A stretch of 64,000 nucleotides of DNA from the NCBI RefSeq assembly GCF_026000435.1, contig NZ_AP026763.1, positions 2,790,001 to 2,854,000 on the forward strand, written 5' to 3'. This DNA comes from Vibrio sp. STUT-A11. Lineage in GTDB: Bacteria > Pseudomonadota > Gammaproteobacteria > Enterobacterales > Vibrionaceae. Below are positions 9,755 to 17,720 of the stretch, piece after piece (the stretch's first letter is position 1; each line of letters opens with the position of its first letter). The translations under genes and the position numbers were made by a program. Below the pieces are notes generated by a model that was not told where the DNA came from, made no database searches, and worked only from the letters and a program-made list of their open reading frames with translations.

Positions 9755-9772
9755 TGTAAACTTAAATTTACA
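9755..9772 (-). promoter_or_regulatory. TyrR box upstream of aroF-tyrA
   Basis: TGTAAA-N6-TTTACA is a perfect palindromic match to the strong TyrR box. It sits about 120 bp upstream of the aroF start codon, where the TyrR repressor would be expected to control the aroF-tyrA operon. Confidence 0.8.
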
Positions 9773-9804
9773 GAAAATAAAAACCAAACCTCATCGAGAT
9801 TTGG
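9773..9804 (-). terminator. Terminator of nagZ
   Basis: Read on the minus strand, the stem ccaaatctc/gaggtttgg runs straight into tttttatttt. It lies between nagZ and the TyrR box. Confidence 0.75.
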
Positions 9805-9852
9805 CTTAAGTAAGATGTTTTTAACAGTTTACGTTCGAGCAGGTACTGAGGT

Positions 9853-10836
9853 TTATGGAATTAAACGTTTCATTGCTTCGCTGGCGTCTTTCCACTCTTG
9901 TGACAACTTAAGCTCACTCAGTGAAACGCTCTGTTTTTTCAGTAATGCGCTGGCTTGTGGCACGGTCGATATCGGTAAATTATCCAGAGCTTCGACTTGA
10001 GCCTCTCGTTTATTGCACATCAGCAGCATGTCGCAACCTGCATTCAAAGCCTGAATGGAGCGTTCTGCAGGCCCGCCCATGATAACCGCACCTTCCATGG
10101 TCAAATCATCAGAGAAGATCAAACCTTTGAAACCAAGTTGCTGACGCAGAATTTTCTTCAGCCAATATTCGGAACCACTGGCCGGTTGAGAGTCGTAATT
10201 AGGGAAAATAACATGCGCTGGCATCATGGCGTCCAAAATACCAGCCTCGATTTGAGCTTTGAAAATCGCCATATCTTGTTCAAAGATATCACTGCGCTCG
10301 TCATAGGGCGTTTCCAGATGCGAGTCTGCAATCACGCCGCCATGTCCAGGAAAGTGTTTGCCTGTTGTCGCCATACCGATATCTTTCATACCTTGCATGT
10401 AAGCTGTGCTATGACGAAGGATAGTATCGGTATCTTCCCCAAAAGATCGGTTCCCAATCGCTTTACACTGATGACCTTTATCCAATACAGGAGCGAAGCT
10501 CAAATCAATGTCATGAGCAATCAGCTCGGCCGCCATAAGCCAGCCGCCCATTCGAGCAAGCTCTTCACTATTTCGATGTTTGGCATATTCATCAGCAGCA
10601 GGGATCAGAGAGAAGCCCTCACGAAATCGCTGTACGCGCCCACCTTCCTGATCAACACCAATCAGCAGCGGACGTTTCGCCGCTTTGCGGATAGACTGGG
10701 TAAGCGCCTGAAGTTGCTCACTATCATGATAATTACGCGTAAACAGAATCAAGCCACCAACCGTTGGATGCTCCAAAATTTCTTTGTCTTCAGCAGTCAG
10801 CTCATAGCCTGCAACGTCAACCCATAACGGACCCAT
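9853..10836 (-). CDS. nagZ: Beta-N-acetylhexosaminidase (peptidoglycan recycling)
   Basis: This is a cytoplasmic glycoside hydrolase family 3 enzyme that removes GlcNAc from anhydro-muropeptides imported during cell-wall recycling. The 327 residues are the usual length for NagZ. Motifs are GVDQEGGRVQRF, the signature KHFPGHGGVIADSHLETP (catalytic histidine/aspartate loop) and the nucleophile region IFSDDLTMEGA. It has no signal peptide, as expected. It is transcribed divergently from anmK across a 74-89 bp promoter gap and followed by its own terminator. Its anhMurNAc product is the substrate pool for AnmK. Confidence 0.97.
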   Translation of the reverse strand: MGPLWVDVAGYELTAEDKEILEHPTVGGLILFTRNYHDSEQLQALTQSIRKAAKRPLLIGVDQEGGRVQRFREGFSLIPAADEYAKHRNSEELARMGGWLMAAELIAHDIDLSFAPVLDKGHQCKAIGNRSFGEDTDTILRHSTAYMQGMKDIGMATTGKHFPGHGGVIADSHLETPYDERSDIFEQDMAIFKAQIEAGILDAMMPAHVIFPNYDSQPASGSEYWLKKILRQQLGFKGLIFSDDLTMEGAVIMGGPAERSIQALNAGCDMLLMCNKREAQVEALDNLPISTVPQASALLKKQSVSLSELKLSQEWKDASEAMKRLIP

Positions 10837-10925
10837 GTTTTCTCCTCAAATATCTGGTACCAAATGAGGTTATTCGCTTCAGATTTGCTTTACAATAAGC
10901 GAATGAAGAATTGACGAGATCGGCT

Positions 10926-12038
10926 GTGAATTTTAACGAACTTTACATTGGCGTGATGTCTGGCACGAGTATGGATGGTGTCGATACGGCTTTGGTTAAG
11001 ATTGAAGGACACCAAGTTCAGCTTATTGCCCACGATGATTATCCAATGCCTGCGCACCTTAAACAGGCTTTATTGTCCGTTTGTACTGGTCAGGAGACGA
11101 ACCTGAAAACCATTGGCGAGCTCGACCACCAGCTGGGTCATCTGTTTGCCGATGCGGTTCTGCAGTTGTTGGATAAATCAGGCTATTCCGCTGAGCAAAT
11201 CCGCGCTATTGGTAACCATGGTCAAACCGTTTTCCACCAGCCAACTGGCGAATACCCATTTACCACTCAGTTGGGGGATGCCAATATTATCGCGGTGAAA
11301 ACCGGTATCGACACCGTAGCGGATTTTCGTCGTAAGGACATTGCTCTCGGCGGTCAAGGTGCGCCTCTTGTTCCTGCTTTCCACAAAAATATCTTCGCGA
11401 TGCAAGACTCGACAACCGTGGTTTTAAACATCGGTGGTATTGCCAATGTTTCCGTTTTGCACCCTCAGCAACCAGTGAGCGGTTACGACACTGGACCGGG
11501 TAATATGTTGATGGATGCCTGGTGTGAAAAGCATACGACGCAAGGGTTCGATAAAGGCGCACAATTTGCACTGCAAGGCACAGTCAATCCGGCACTGCTC
11601 AATCAGTTACTGCAAGAGCCTTATTTAACGCGCTCAGCACCAAAAAGTACCGGCCGCGAACTGTTCAATATCGATTGGTTACAATCCCAACTAACTGCGC
11701 ATTCACTCTCTGCAGAAGATGTTCAACGCACATTATGTGAGTACTCCGCCGTCACCATCGCCAGTGAAGTAGAGAAATTTACTTACGGCACATCTCCGCA
11801 ACTGCTGGTTTGTGGTGGCGGAGCGAGAAATCCACTGTTGATGCAACGCTTAAGCGAATTAATGCCTCAATGGCAAGTGACCACAACAAATGAAAAAGGC
11901 GTTGATGGCGACTATATGGAAGCAATGGCGTTTGCGTGGTTAGCTCAGCGACGTATCCACGGTTTGCCAAGCAATTTACCGGAAGTCACCGGGGCAAGCC
12001 GACTGGCTTCACTCGGTGTACTGTATTCAAAAAATTAA
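10926..12038 (+). CDS. anmK: Anhydro-N-acetylmuramic acid kinase
   Basis: This enzyme phosphorylates and opens 1,6-anhydroMurNAc to MurNAc-6-phosphate in the cytoplasm. Family motifs are IGVMSGTSMDGVD at the N-terminus, RRKDIALGGQGAPLVPAFH, LNIGGIANV, YDTGPGNMLMD and the late CGGGARNP. I start at GTG 10926 because the protein then begins just before LYIGVMSG, as in relatives. The open frame extends to TTG 10911 (375 residues), and neither site has a strong ribosome binding site. The stop is 16 bp before the murQ start codon, so the two are an operon. Confidence 0.95.
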   Translation: MNFNELYIGVMSGTSMDGVDTALVKIEGHQVQLIAHDDYPMPAHLKQALLSVCTGQETNLKTIGELDHQLGHLFADAVLQLLDKSGYSAEQIRAIGNHGQTVFHQPTGEYPFTTQLGDANIIAVKTGIDTVADFRRKDIALGGQGAPLVPAFHKNIFAMQDSTTVVLNIGGIANVSVLHPQQPVSGYDTGPGNMLMDAWCEKHTTQGFDKGAQFALQGTVNPALLNQLLQEPYLTRSAPKSTGRELFNIDWLQSQLTAHSLSAEDVQRTLCEYSAVTIASEVEKFTYGTSPQLLVCGGGARNPLLMQRLSELMPQWQVTTTNEKGVDGDYMEAMAFAWLAQRRIHGLPSNLPEVTGASRLASLGVLYSKN

Positions 12039-12054
12039 TAATGAAGGCTTAATT

Positions 12055-12981
12055 ATGACAAACGACGCACTTATTGCTGCTTTATCTCAGCTCGTTTCTG
12101 AAGGTCGTAACCCAGAAACAATGGATATCGACTTGCTGCCTTCACTGGATATTGTTCAGCGCATTAATCAGCAAGACAAACAGGTTCCTCTTGCCGTAGA
12201 AAAGGTCCTTCCTGAGATAGCATTGGCGGTCGATAAGATAACTGCAGCATTTAAAGCGGGTGGCAGGCTGGTTTATATGGGTGCAGGTACCAGTGGTCGT
12301 TTAGGTGTTTTAGATGCATCAGAATGCCCGCCAACGTTTGGCGTTTCTGACAAGATGGTGATTGGTCTCATCGCCGGCGGACCAGAAGCAATCCTAAAAG
12401 CCAAAGAAGGTGCTGAAGATTCTCCTTTGCTCGGCGAGCAAGATTTAAAGAAACTCAACTTCAATAAAAGTGATGTAATTGTCGGTATCGCAGCAAGTGG
12501 CAGAACGCCTTATGTTATCGGCGGATTAGAGTACGCCAATGAGATTGGCGCAACAACTGTGGCTCTGTCATGTAACCCAGACTCTCCTATAGCCGACATC
12601 GCTGATATCGCGATCAGCCCGGTTGTCGGTCCCGAAGCATTAACAGGCTCTACCCGTCTGAAATCGGGAACAGCACAAAAACTGGTGCTGAACATGCTGA
12701 CAACAGCAAGCATGATCCGCATTGGTAAGAGCTACCAAAACTTGATGGTGGATGTTAAAGCCACCAATGACAAACTGGTCGCGCGCGCCGCTCGTATCGT
12801 GATGCAAGCGACGGACTGCAGTAAAGATCAGGCAACAGCCGTGCTTAAACAAACCGACTACGAGGTAAAACTGGCGATCTTAATGATCCTCACAGATCTG
12901 GATATCGATTCAGCTCGCCAGCAACTGGCGCATCAGGATGGTTTCCTGCGTAAAGCTGTAGAAAAGCACCAACCCAAATAG
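12055..12981 (+). CDS. murQ: N-acetylmuramic acid 6-phosphate etherase
   Basis: MurQ removes the lactyl ether from MurNAc-6-phosphate, giving GlcNAc-6-phosphate and D-lactate and completing the recycling route nagZ-anmK-murQ. The 308-residue protein is a SIS-fold enzyme with AGTSGRLGVLDASECPPTFG, AASGRTPYV and the C-terminal QATAVLKQTDYEVKLAI. I chose ATG 12055, with a GAAGG ribosome binding site at about 12043. An upstream frame extension overlaps anmK and is not needed. The terminator downstream may be split by a repeat (see 13000-13240). Confidence 0.97.
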   Translation: MTNDALIAALSQLVSEGRNPETMDIDLLPSLDIVQRINQQDKQVPLAVEKVLPEIALAVDKITAAFKAGGRLVYMGAGTSGRLGVLDASECPPTFGVSDKMVIGLIAGGPEAILKAKEGAEDSPLLGEQDLKKLNFNKSDVIVGIAASGRTPYVIGGLEYANEIGATTVALSCNPDSPIADIADIAISPVVGPEALTGSTRLKSGTAQKLVLNMLTTASMIRIGKSYQNLMVDVKATNDKLVARAARIVMQATDCSKDQATAVLKQTDYEVKLAILMILTDLDIDSARQQLAHQDGFLRKAVEKHQPK

Positions 12982-12999
12982 TCACAAACAGGTAAGCAT

Positions 13000-13240
13000 A
13001 AAAAAGGTGACTTCGTGTCTAATGCCAGTCACTAAACAACTATTATCGGGTCATTCCAGCGAGCCTTAGCGAGACTAGGAATCTAATATCCGCAAGCTGA
13101 GAACCGTTAGAAATACCTTTGATAACAAAGTACTCGGATAGAAGATCCTGAATCACGCTCCTTCGTCGCTGTCCAGGATGACGGCAAGCTGTAATACGAT
13201 GTTCGCTGTTAAGTGAACCTCATTGCTGATGTCACCTTTT
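13000..13240 (+). terminator. Possible murQ terminator with arms separated by a repeat
   Basis: The left arm aaaaggtgac (13003-13012) and right arm gtcacctttt (13231-13240) are perfectly complementary and the right arm runs into a T-rich tail, but they are about 218 bp apart. The interval contains a palindromic repeat. A shorter local pairing (ggtgac with gtcac at 13028-13032) is also possible. This reading is inferred from base pairing only. Confidence 0.4.
13050..13182. repeat. Imperfect palindromic intergenic repeat (MITE-like)
   Basis: This is a 133-bp element with inverted ends gtcattcc and ggatgac and further internal pairing (ctaggaatct near the left end, agatcctg near the right). It is non-coding. 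Such mobile palindromic repeats are common between genes in Vibrio. No second complete copy is in this window. Confidence 0.6.
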
Positions 13241-13248
13241 ATTACTGA

Positions 13249-13578
13249 TTAATCCTCATAGAGCCATTCATCAAACTGGCGATTGAGCTCACTGTTCGCT
13301 TTACGTTTAATATGTTCGGGGTCGGTGGCATTTTTGACGTTTTCCACTTTATTGGTGTACTTACTGGTCGCTTTCTTAGCCTCACGTTTGGCCTGATTCT
13401 GTACGTAGGTGCCACTGGTGATCTCTTCGATATCGCGCTTAGTGTTATCAAGCGTATTAGTAATATGGCTTTTGCTATGCTCGTATTTACGTTTAGCTTT
13501 AATGGTATCCTTTAGCGCATTAGATGCACTGGCGGTCAGCGGCAATAAAACTAAGGTGAGCAGGAGGTACTTTTTCAT
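13249..13578 (-). CDS. Small exported protein of unknown function
   Basis: This is a 109-residue protein with a clear signal peptide (MKKYLLLTLVLLPLTASA, cleavage near residue 18). It is followed by a highly charged, probably helical segment rich in K, R, E and N with no recognisable catalytic motif. I start at ATG 13578. A GTG four codons upstream (13590) is also open. I do not recognise the family. It faces murQ and lies near another small exported protein gene on the same strand. Confidence 0.65.
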   Translation of the reverse strand: MKKYLLLTLVLLPLTASASNALKDTIKAKRKYEHSKSHITNTLDNTKRDIEEITSGTYVQNQAKREAKKATSKYTNKVENVKNATDPEHIKRKANSELNRQFDEWLYED

Positions 13579-13688
13579 CGTGGGAATCACTCTGAATTAA
13601 AATTCAATGGCAAAAGTAAACCAAACAAACCCTCCCCATTTGTCAGAAGATTAACAAGTCAGACAGTCGTCTTGATTATGAAACTGCG

Positions 13689-14030
13689 TTAGTTACTGTA
13701 TTCGTTCCAGCCACGCTGCCATTCCATTCGGAATTTTTGGGCTTGTTTCGTCCCCTCGCACACCCCTTCGTAATACTGACCAGATAGTCCAATCTGATAC
13801 GCAAAATCAGGGTTACAGTATTCGGACAAACCTTCGAGATAGCCTTGGTCGTAATCTCCTTGTTTTACATTTCCCATTGCGCTGAGCTCTTTCACTGTGC
13901 GTGATGTATGACCCGCGATGCCATCCTGATAACCGATTTGATACCAGTCGCCTGACTGAGCAAGATCTTCTGTAGTTGCGGAACACCCTGCCAGTAAAGC
14001 CAGCGCTAACCCTAACGTTACCTTGTTCAT
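13689..14030 (-). CDS. Lipoprotein, DUF2799-like
   Basis: This 113-residue protein has a lipoprotein signal peptide and a lipobox ending LLAGC, so the mature chain starts at C16. The rest carries G-x-x-D-G repeats (WYQIGYQDGIAG, DYDQGYLEGL, YQIGLSGQYYEGVCEG, WQRGWNEY), as in the uncharacterised DUF2799 lipoproteins. The assignment rests on pattern recognition. It has a ribosome binding site (aaggga). Its promoter shares the 330-bp gap containing the LytTR-site array, so BtsR might also affect this gene. Confidence 0.75.
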   Translation of the reverse strand: MNKVTLGLALALLAGCSATTEDLAQSGDWYQIGYQDGIAGHTSRTVKELSAMGNVKQGDYDQGYLEGLSEYCNPDFAYQIGLSGQYYEGVCEGTKQAQKFRMEWQRGWNEYSN

Positions 14031-14078
14031 ATTTTCCCTTAACTCTTTGTTTTAAAAATTTGTTTTCAAAATAAGCTT

Positions 14079-14267
14079 ACCACTAAATTCTCACTTTGAC
14101 CGTTTATCTGCGTATTTAACCACTGACGGAGGCAAGCAACCGCTAACCGTTAAATCAGAACCACTCATCCCAGACAAATACCATTTACTGCTAAGAGCAA
14201 CCACTGAACGGTACTTAAAACCACTCAAAGGCCATATCGACCACTCGTAGTCCTATTCGACCACTTA
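14079..14267 (+). promoter_or_regulatory. Array of ten phased LytTR-type (BtsR-like) half-sites
   Basis: Direct repeats of ACC(A/G)(C/T)T-type octamers start at 14079, 14099, 14119, 14139, 14160, 14180, 14200, 14220, 14240 and 14260. Eight keep the ACC(A/G)CT core. The copies at 14099 (accgttta) and 14180 (accattta) are degenerate but in phase. The spacing is 20-21 bp, two helical turns, so all lie on one DNA face. The E. coli BtsR site is a pair of ACC(G/A)CT(C/T)A repeats at about 21-bp spacing. The array ends about 95 bp before the transporter start and should be the landing platform for the LytTR regulator encoded at 17721. Confidence 0.85.
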
Positions 14268-14360
14268 CCGACTAAGCGAATGCAATTAACAAAAGCAGCC
14301 CTTAACATGCATCCTGAAATTAAAACAATTACCCTATCCTACTAACCAAGGACAATAGTT

Positions 14361-15845
14361 ATGATGTGGTTTCTAACCTGTGTCGCAGCCCTAATCGGCG
14401 GATACTTCATCTACGGCGCTTTCGTCGAGAAAATTTTCGGCATCAATGAAAAACGCCAAACGCCTGCTCACACTAAAGCAGATGGTGTTGACTATGTTCC
14501 AATGTCAACCAAGAAAGTTTACCTGGTTCAGCTACTGAACATCGCTGGCGTAGGTCCTATCTTTGGCCCAATTATGGGTGCGCTATACGGCCCTGCAGCA
14601 ATGCTATGGATCGTTATCGGCTGTATCTTTGCAGGCGCGGTACACGATTACTTCTCAGGTATGCTATCTGTTCGTAACGGCGGTGCTTCTGTACCAACCA
14701 TTACTGGACGTTACCTAGGTAATGGCGCAAAACACTTTATGAACATTTTTGCCATTGTCTTATTGCTTCTTGTTGGTGTGGTATTCGTATCAGCACCGGC
14801 TGGCATGATCACAAACCTAATCAACGATCAAACAAGCCTTAACGTAAGCATGACTACAATGGTTATCGCAATCTTTGCTTACTACATCATTGCGACTATC
14901 GTTCCTGTTGATAAGATCATCGGTCGCTTCTACCCACTGTTTGGTGCACTACTGATTTTCATGTCTGTTGGCCTGATGACTGCTGTCGCATTCTCTAGCG
15001 AGCACACGGTAATGGGTGACTTCCAAGTATCGGACATGTTCAGCAATCTAAACCCGAATGACATGCCTCTATGGCCAGCACTGTTCATCACTATCGCATG
15101 TGGTGCAATCTCAGGCTTCCACGCAACTCAGTCTCCACTGATGGCGCGTTGTATGGAAAATGAGAAAAACGGTCGCTTCGTATTCTACGGTGCAATGATC
15201 GGTGAAGGTGTTATCGCGCTAATCTGGTGTGCTATCGCTCTGTCTTTCTTCGGCTCTCTAGACGCACTATCAGAAGCAGTGAAGAACGGCGGCCCGGGTA
15301 ACGTAGTTTACAGTGCATCATTTGGTCTACTAGGTGTGTTCGGCGGTATCATCGCGTTCCTAGGTGTGGTTATCCTACCTATCACTTCAGGTGACACAGC
15401 GTTCCGTTCAAGCCGTCTGATCCTTGCTGAATACTTCAACATGGAACAAAAAACACTGCGCAACCGTCTACTAATGGCGCTTCCACTGTTCGTTATCGGT
15501 GGTATCCTGACTCAAGTTGACTTCGGTATCATCTGGCGTTACTTCGGTTTCGCAAACCAAACCACTGCAGTAATGATGCTTTGGACTGCATCGGCTTACC
15601 TACTACGCCACAACAAACTGCACTGGATTACCACTATCCCTGCAATGTTCATGACAACAGTGTGTGCAACGTTCATTCTGAACAACAGCTCACTAGGTTT
15701 TGGTCTGCCAATGCAAGTGTCAACTATTGCAGGTATCATCTTCTCACTAGTTGTGACTGGTTACGTTATCAAAACCTCTAAAGGTAAAGGCGAAACAGAA
15801 CTGGCTGACGAAGAGAAACCACAAGCGGTATCTGAAACTGTTTAA
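14361..15845 (+). CDS. btsU: CstA-family pyruvate transporter (BtsU-like)
   Basis: This is an inner-membrane carbon-starvation (CstA) family permease, 494 residues with a dozen or more hydrophobic segments. Motifs include AGVGPIFGPIMGALYGP and GCIFAGAVHDYFSGMLSVRNGG, the N-terminal CstA signature, and SGDTAFRSSRLILAEYF. It is much shorter than E. coli CstA and BtsT (about 700 residues). In Vibrio campbellii a transporter named BtsU, controlled by BtsS/BtsR, has been described as the pyruvate uptake system. The same neighbours here support that name, though substrate is inferred. It has an AAGGA ribosome binding site and a strong terminator. Confidence 0.85.
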   Translation: MMWFLTCVAALIGGYFIYGAFVEKIFGINEKRQTPAHTKADGVDYVPMSTKKVYLVQLLNIAGVGPIFGPIMGALYGPAAMLWIVIGCIFAGAVHDYFSGMLSVRNGGASVPTITGRYLGNGAKHFMNIFAIVLLLLVGVVFVSAPAGMITNLINDQTSLNVSMTTMVIAIFAYYIIATIVPVDKIIGRFYPLFGALLIFMSVGLMTAVAFSSEHTVMGDFQVSDMFSNLNPNDMPLWPALFITIACGAISGFHATQSPLMARCMENEKNGRFVFYGAMIGEGVIALIWCAIALSFFGSLDALSEAVKNGGPGNVVYSASFGLLGVFGGIIAFLGVVILPITSGDTAFRSSRLILAEYFNMEQKTLRNRLLMALPLFVIGGILTQVDFGIIWRYFGFANQTTAVMMLWTASAYLLRHNKLHWITTIPAMFMTTVCATFILNNSSLGFGLPMQVSTIAGIIFSLVVTGYVIKTSKGKGETELADEEKPQAVSETV

Positions 15846-15878
15846 TATCAGCGCATTTTCATCGACTGATTAAGATAG

Positions 15879-15906
15879 AGAGCCTGCCCGATGCAGGCTC
15901 TTTTTG
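15879..15906 (+). terminator. Terminator after btsU
   Basis: The stem agagcctgc/gcaggctct with a 6-base loop is followed by ttttgtttt. Confidence 0.9.
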
Positions 15907-15910
15907 TTTT

Positions 15911-15985
15911 ATACCCAAGTGACTTCAACATACTAGCTTAGAGCATTGTCGCTGCACCAAGCATCTTGAGGTTACTTAGGTATAC
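15911..15985. repeat. Palindromic intergenic repeat between btsU and btsS
   Basis: This 75-bp element has inverted arms of about 24 bp (tatacccaagtgacttcaac at the left; agcatcttgaggttactta and ggtata at the right). One arm recurs at 4153-4187 upstream of ettA. It lies between the btsU terminator and the btsS start codon. Confidence 0.7.
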
Positions 15986-16017
15986 AATAACAACATTGAT
16001 TTCAGGTTAGGTTCGCT

Positions 16018-17688
16018 ATGGAACTGGTTATTTCTCTCTTACAGCAAATGTGTGTTTACTTGGTACTGGCGTACATGCTGAGTAAAACACCGATAATTTT
16101 ACCTTTGCTGAGCATTTCTTCACGTTTAAGTCACCGCTTAATTTGCTATGTACTCTTTTCAGGCTTTTGTATTCTCGGCACCTACTTTGGCCTGCATATC
16201 AATGATGCGATAGCCAATACTCGAGCTATCGGTGCGGTGATGGGAGGCCTGTTTGGCGGACCTGTGGTTGGCTTTGCCGTGGGGCTTACTGGCGGTATTC
16301 ATCGTTACACTCTGGGCGGTTTTACCGATTTAGCCTGTGCGATCTCGACCACAGCAGAAGGGGTTATCGGTGGTCTGCTCCATGTGTATCTGATCAAGCG
16401 TAACAAAGGTGCCCTGCTGTTCAATCCAAGCGTGGTATTCAGCATTACATTTGTAGCAGAAGTCGTGCAGATGATCTTGCTGCTCGCGGTCGCAAAACCG
16501 TTCGACCAGGCTTATGAATTGGTATCAGCGATTGCTGCTCCGATGATCATTGCCAACTCGTTTGGTGCGGCTCTGTTCATGAGCATTCTTCAAGACCGAA
16601 AAACCATTTTTGAAAAATACTCGGCAACCTTTTCACGTCGAGCGTTAACCATTGCAGACCGTTCAGTGGGCATTTTAAGTAACGGTTTTAACACTGAAAA
16701 CGCAGAAAAAATCGCCCGTATTATTTATGAAGAGACAAAAGTAGGCGCGGTCGCGATTACCGATCAGGAAAAAATCCTCGCCTTTGTCGGCATCGGCGAT
16801 GATCACCACAAGCCAAACACCCCGATTTCATCGCAAAGTACCTTAGACTCGATGGAAAAGAACGACATCATTTATCTTGATGGCACCGAGCGCCCTTACC
16901 AGTGCTCCATAGCCAAAGACTGTAAACTAGGCTCAGCACTTATCATCCCGTTACGTGCGGGTAAGGAAGTAATTGGTACGATCAAACTTTATGAGCCAAA
17001 GCGAAAGCTGTTTTCAACCGTCAATATGTCAATGGCAGAAGGGATTGCACAGCTGTTATCCAGCCAGATTTTATATGGCGATTATCAGCAACAACAAACC
17101 TTATTAGCTCAGGCAGAAATCAAATTGCTCCACGCTCAGGTTAACCCGCATTTCTTGTTTAATGCACTCAATACCATCAGTGCGATTACACGACGTGATC
17201 CAGATAAAGCTCGTGAATTGATCCAAAACTTATCGCACTTCTTCCGCAGCAACTTAAAACAGAACATCAATACCGTGACGCTAAAAGAAGAGCTTGCCCA
17301 TGTAAATTCTTACCTGAGTATTGAAAAGGCTCGTTTTACTGATCGTCTGGAAGTCGAAATCGATATTGAACCAGAATTACTGGACATCAAGTTACCAAGC
17401 TTTACACTCCAGCCTTTGGTAGAAAATGCCATTAAACACGGCGTCTCTAACATGCTGGAAGGTGGCAAGGTGAGAATATACAGTCAAGCGCATCCACAAG
17501 GCCATTTGATTACCGTGGAAGATAACGCAGGAAGTTTTAAACCACCTAGTGATAACCACTCTGGTTTAGGCATGGAAATTGTCGACAAACGTCTCACAAA
17601 TCAATTTGGACGTGATTCAGCGCTAAAAATTACGTGTGAGGAGCATCAATTTACTAAAATGAGTTTTATTATTCCCACAAATTCGTGA
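16018..17688 (+). CDS. btsS: LytS-type sensor histidine kinase (pyruvate sensor)
   Basis: This is the membrane sensor of a LytS/LytTR two-component system. The 556 residues hold a 5TM-LYT membrane domain (about 1-200), a GAF-like domain (about 215-355), a His_kinase dimerisation segment with the phosphorylated histidine H378 (HAQVNPHFLFNALNTIS) and a HATPase domain (N box VENAIKHG, then GLGMEIVDKRL). BtsS of E. coli and V. campbellii senses external pyruvate. The position next to a CstA-type transporter and btsR supports the same role. It is separated from btsR by 32 bp. Confidence 0.9.
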   Translation: MELVISLLQQMCVYLVLAYMLSKTPIILPLLSISSRLSHRLICYVLFSGFCILGTYFGLHINDAIANTRAIGAVMGGLFGGPVVGFAVGLTGGIHRYTLGGFTDLACAISTTAEGVIGGLLHVYLIKRNKGALLFNPSVVFSITFVAEVVQMILLLAVAKPFDQAYELVSAIAAPMIIANSFGAALFMSILQDRKTIFEKYSATFSRRALTIADRSVGILSNGFNTENAEKIARIIYEETKVGAVAITDQEKILAFVGIGDDHHKPNTPISSQSTLDSMEKNDIIYLDGTERPYQCSIAKDCKLGSALIIPLRAGKEVIGTIKLYEPKRKLFSTVNMSMAEGIAQLLSSQILYGDYQQQQTLLAQAEIKLLHAQVNPHFLFNALNTISAITRRDPDKARELIQNLSHFFRSNLKQNINTVTLKEELAHVNSYLSIEKARFTDRLEVEIDIEPELLDIKLPSFTLQPLVENAIKHGVSNMLEGGKVRIYSQAHPQGHLITVEDNAGSFKPPSDNHSGLGMEIVDKRLTNQFGRDSALKITCEEHQFTKMSFIIPTNS

Positions 17689-17720
17689 AGGTCAGTCGCA
17701 ATACAACAAGGTGAGAATGG

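Noticed and set aside
9997..10827. 276-codon plus-strand frame opposite nagZ
   Set aside because: It is the antisense shadow of nagZ, a secure gene, and has no ribosome binding site or recognisable domain.
13050..13182. ERIC element
   Set aside because: The size is similar (about 130 bp), but the end sequences gtcattcc/ggatgac do not match the ERIC consensus I know, so I call it only a palindromic repeat.
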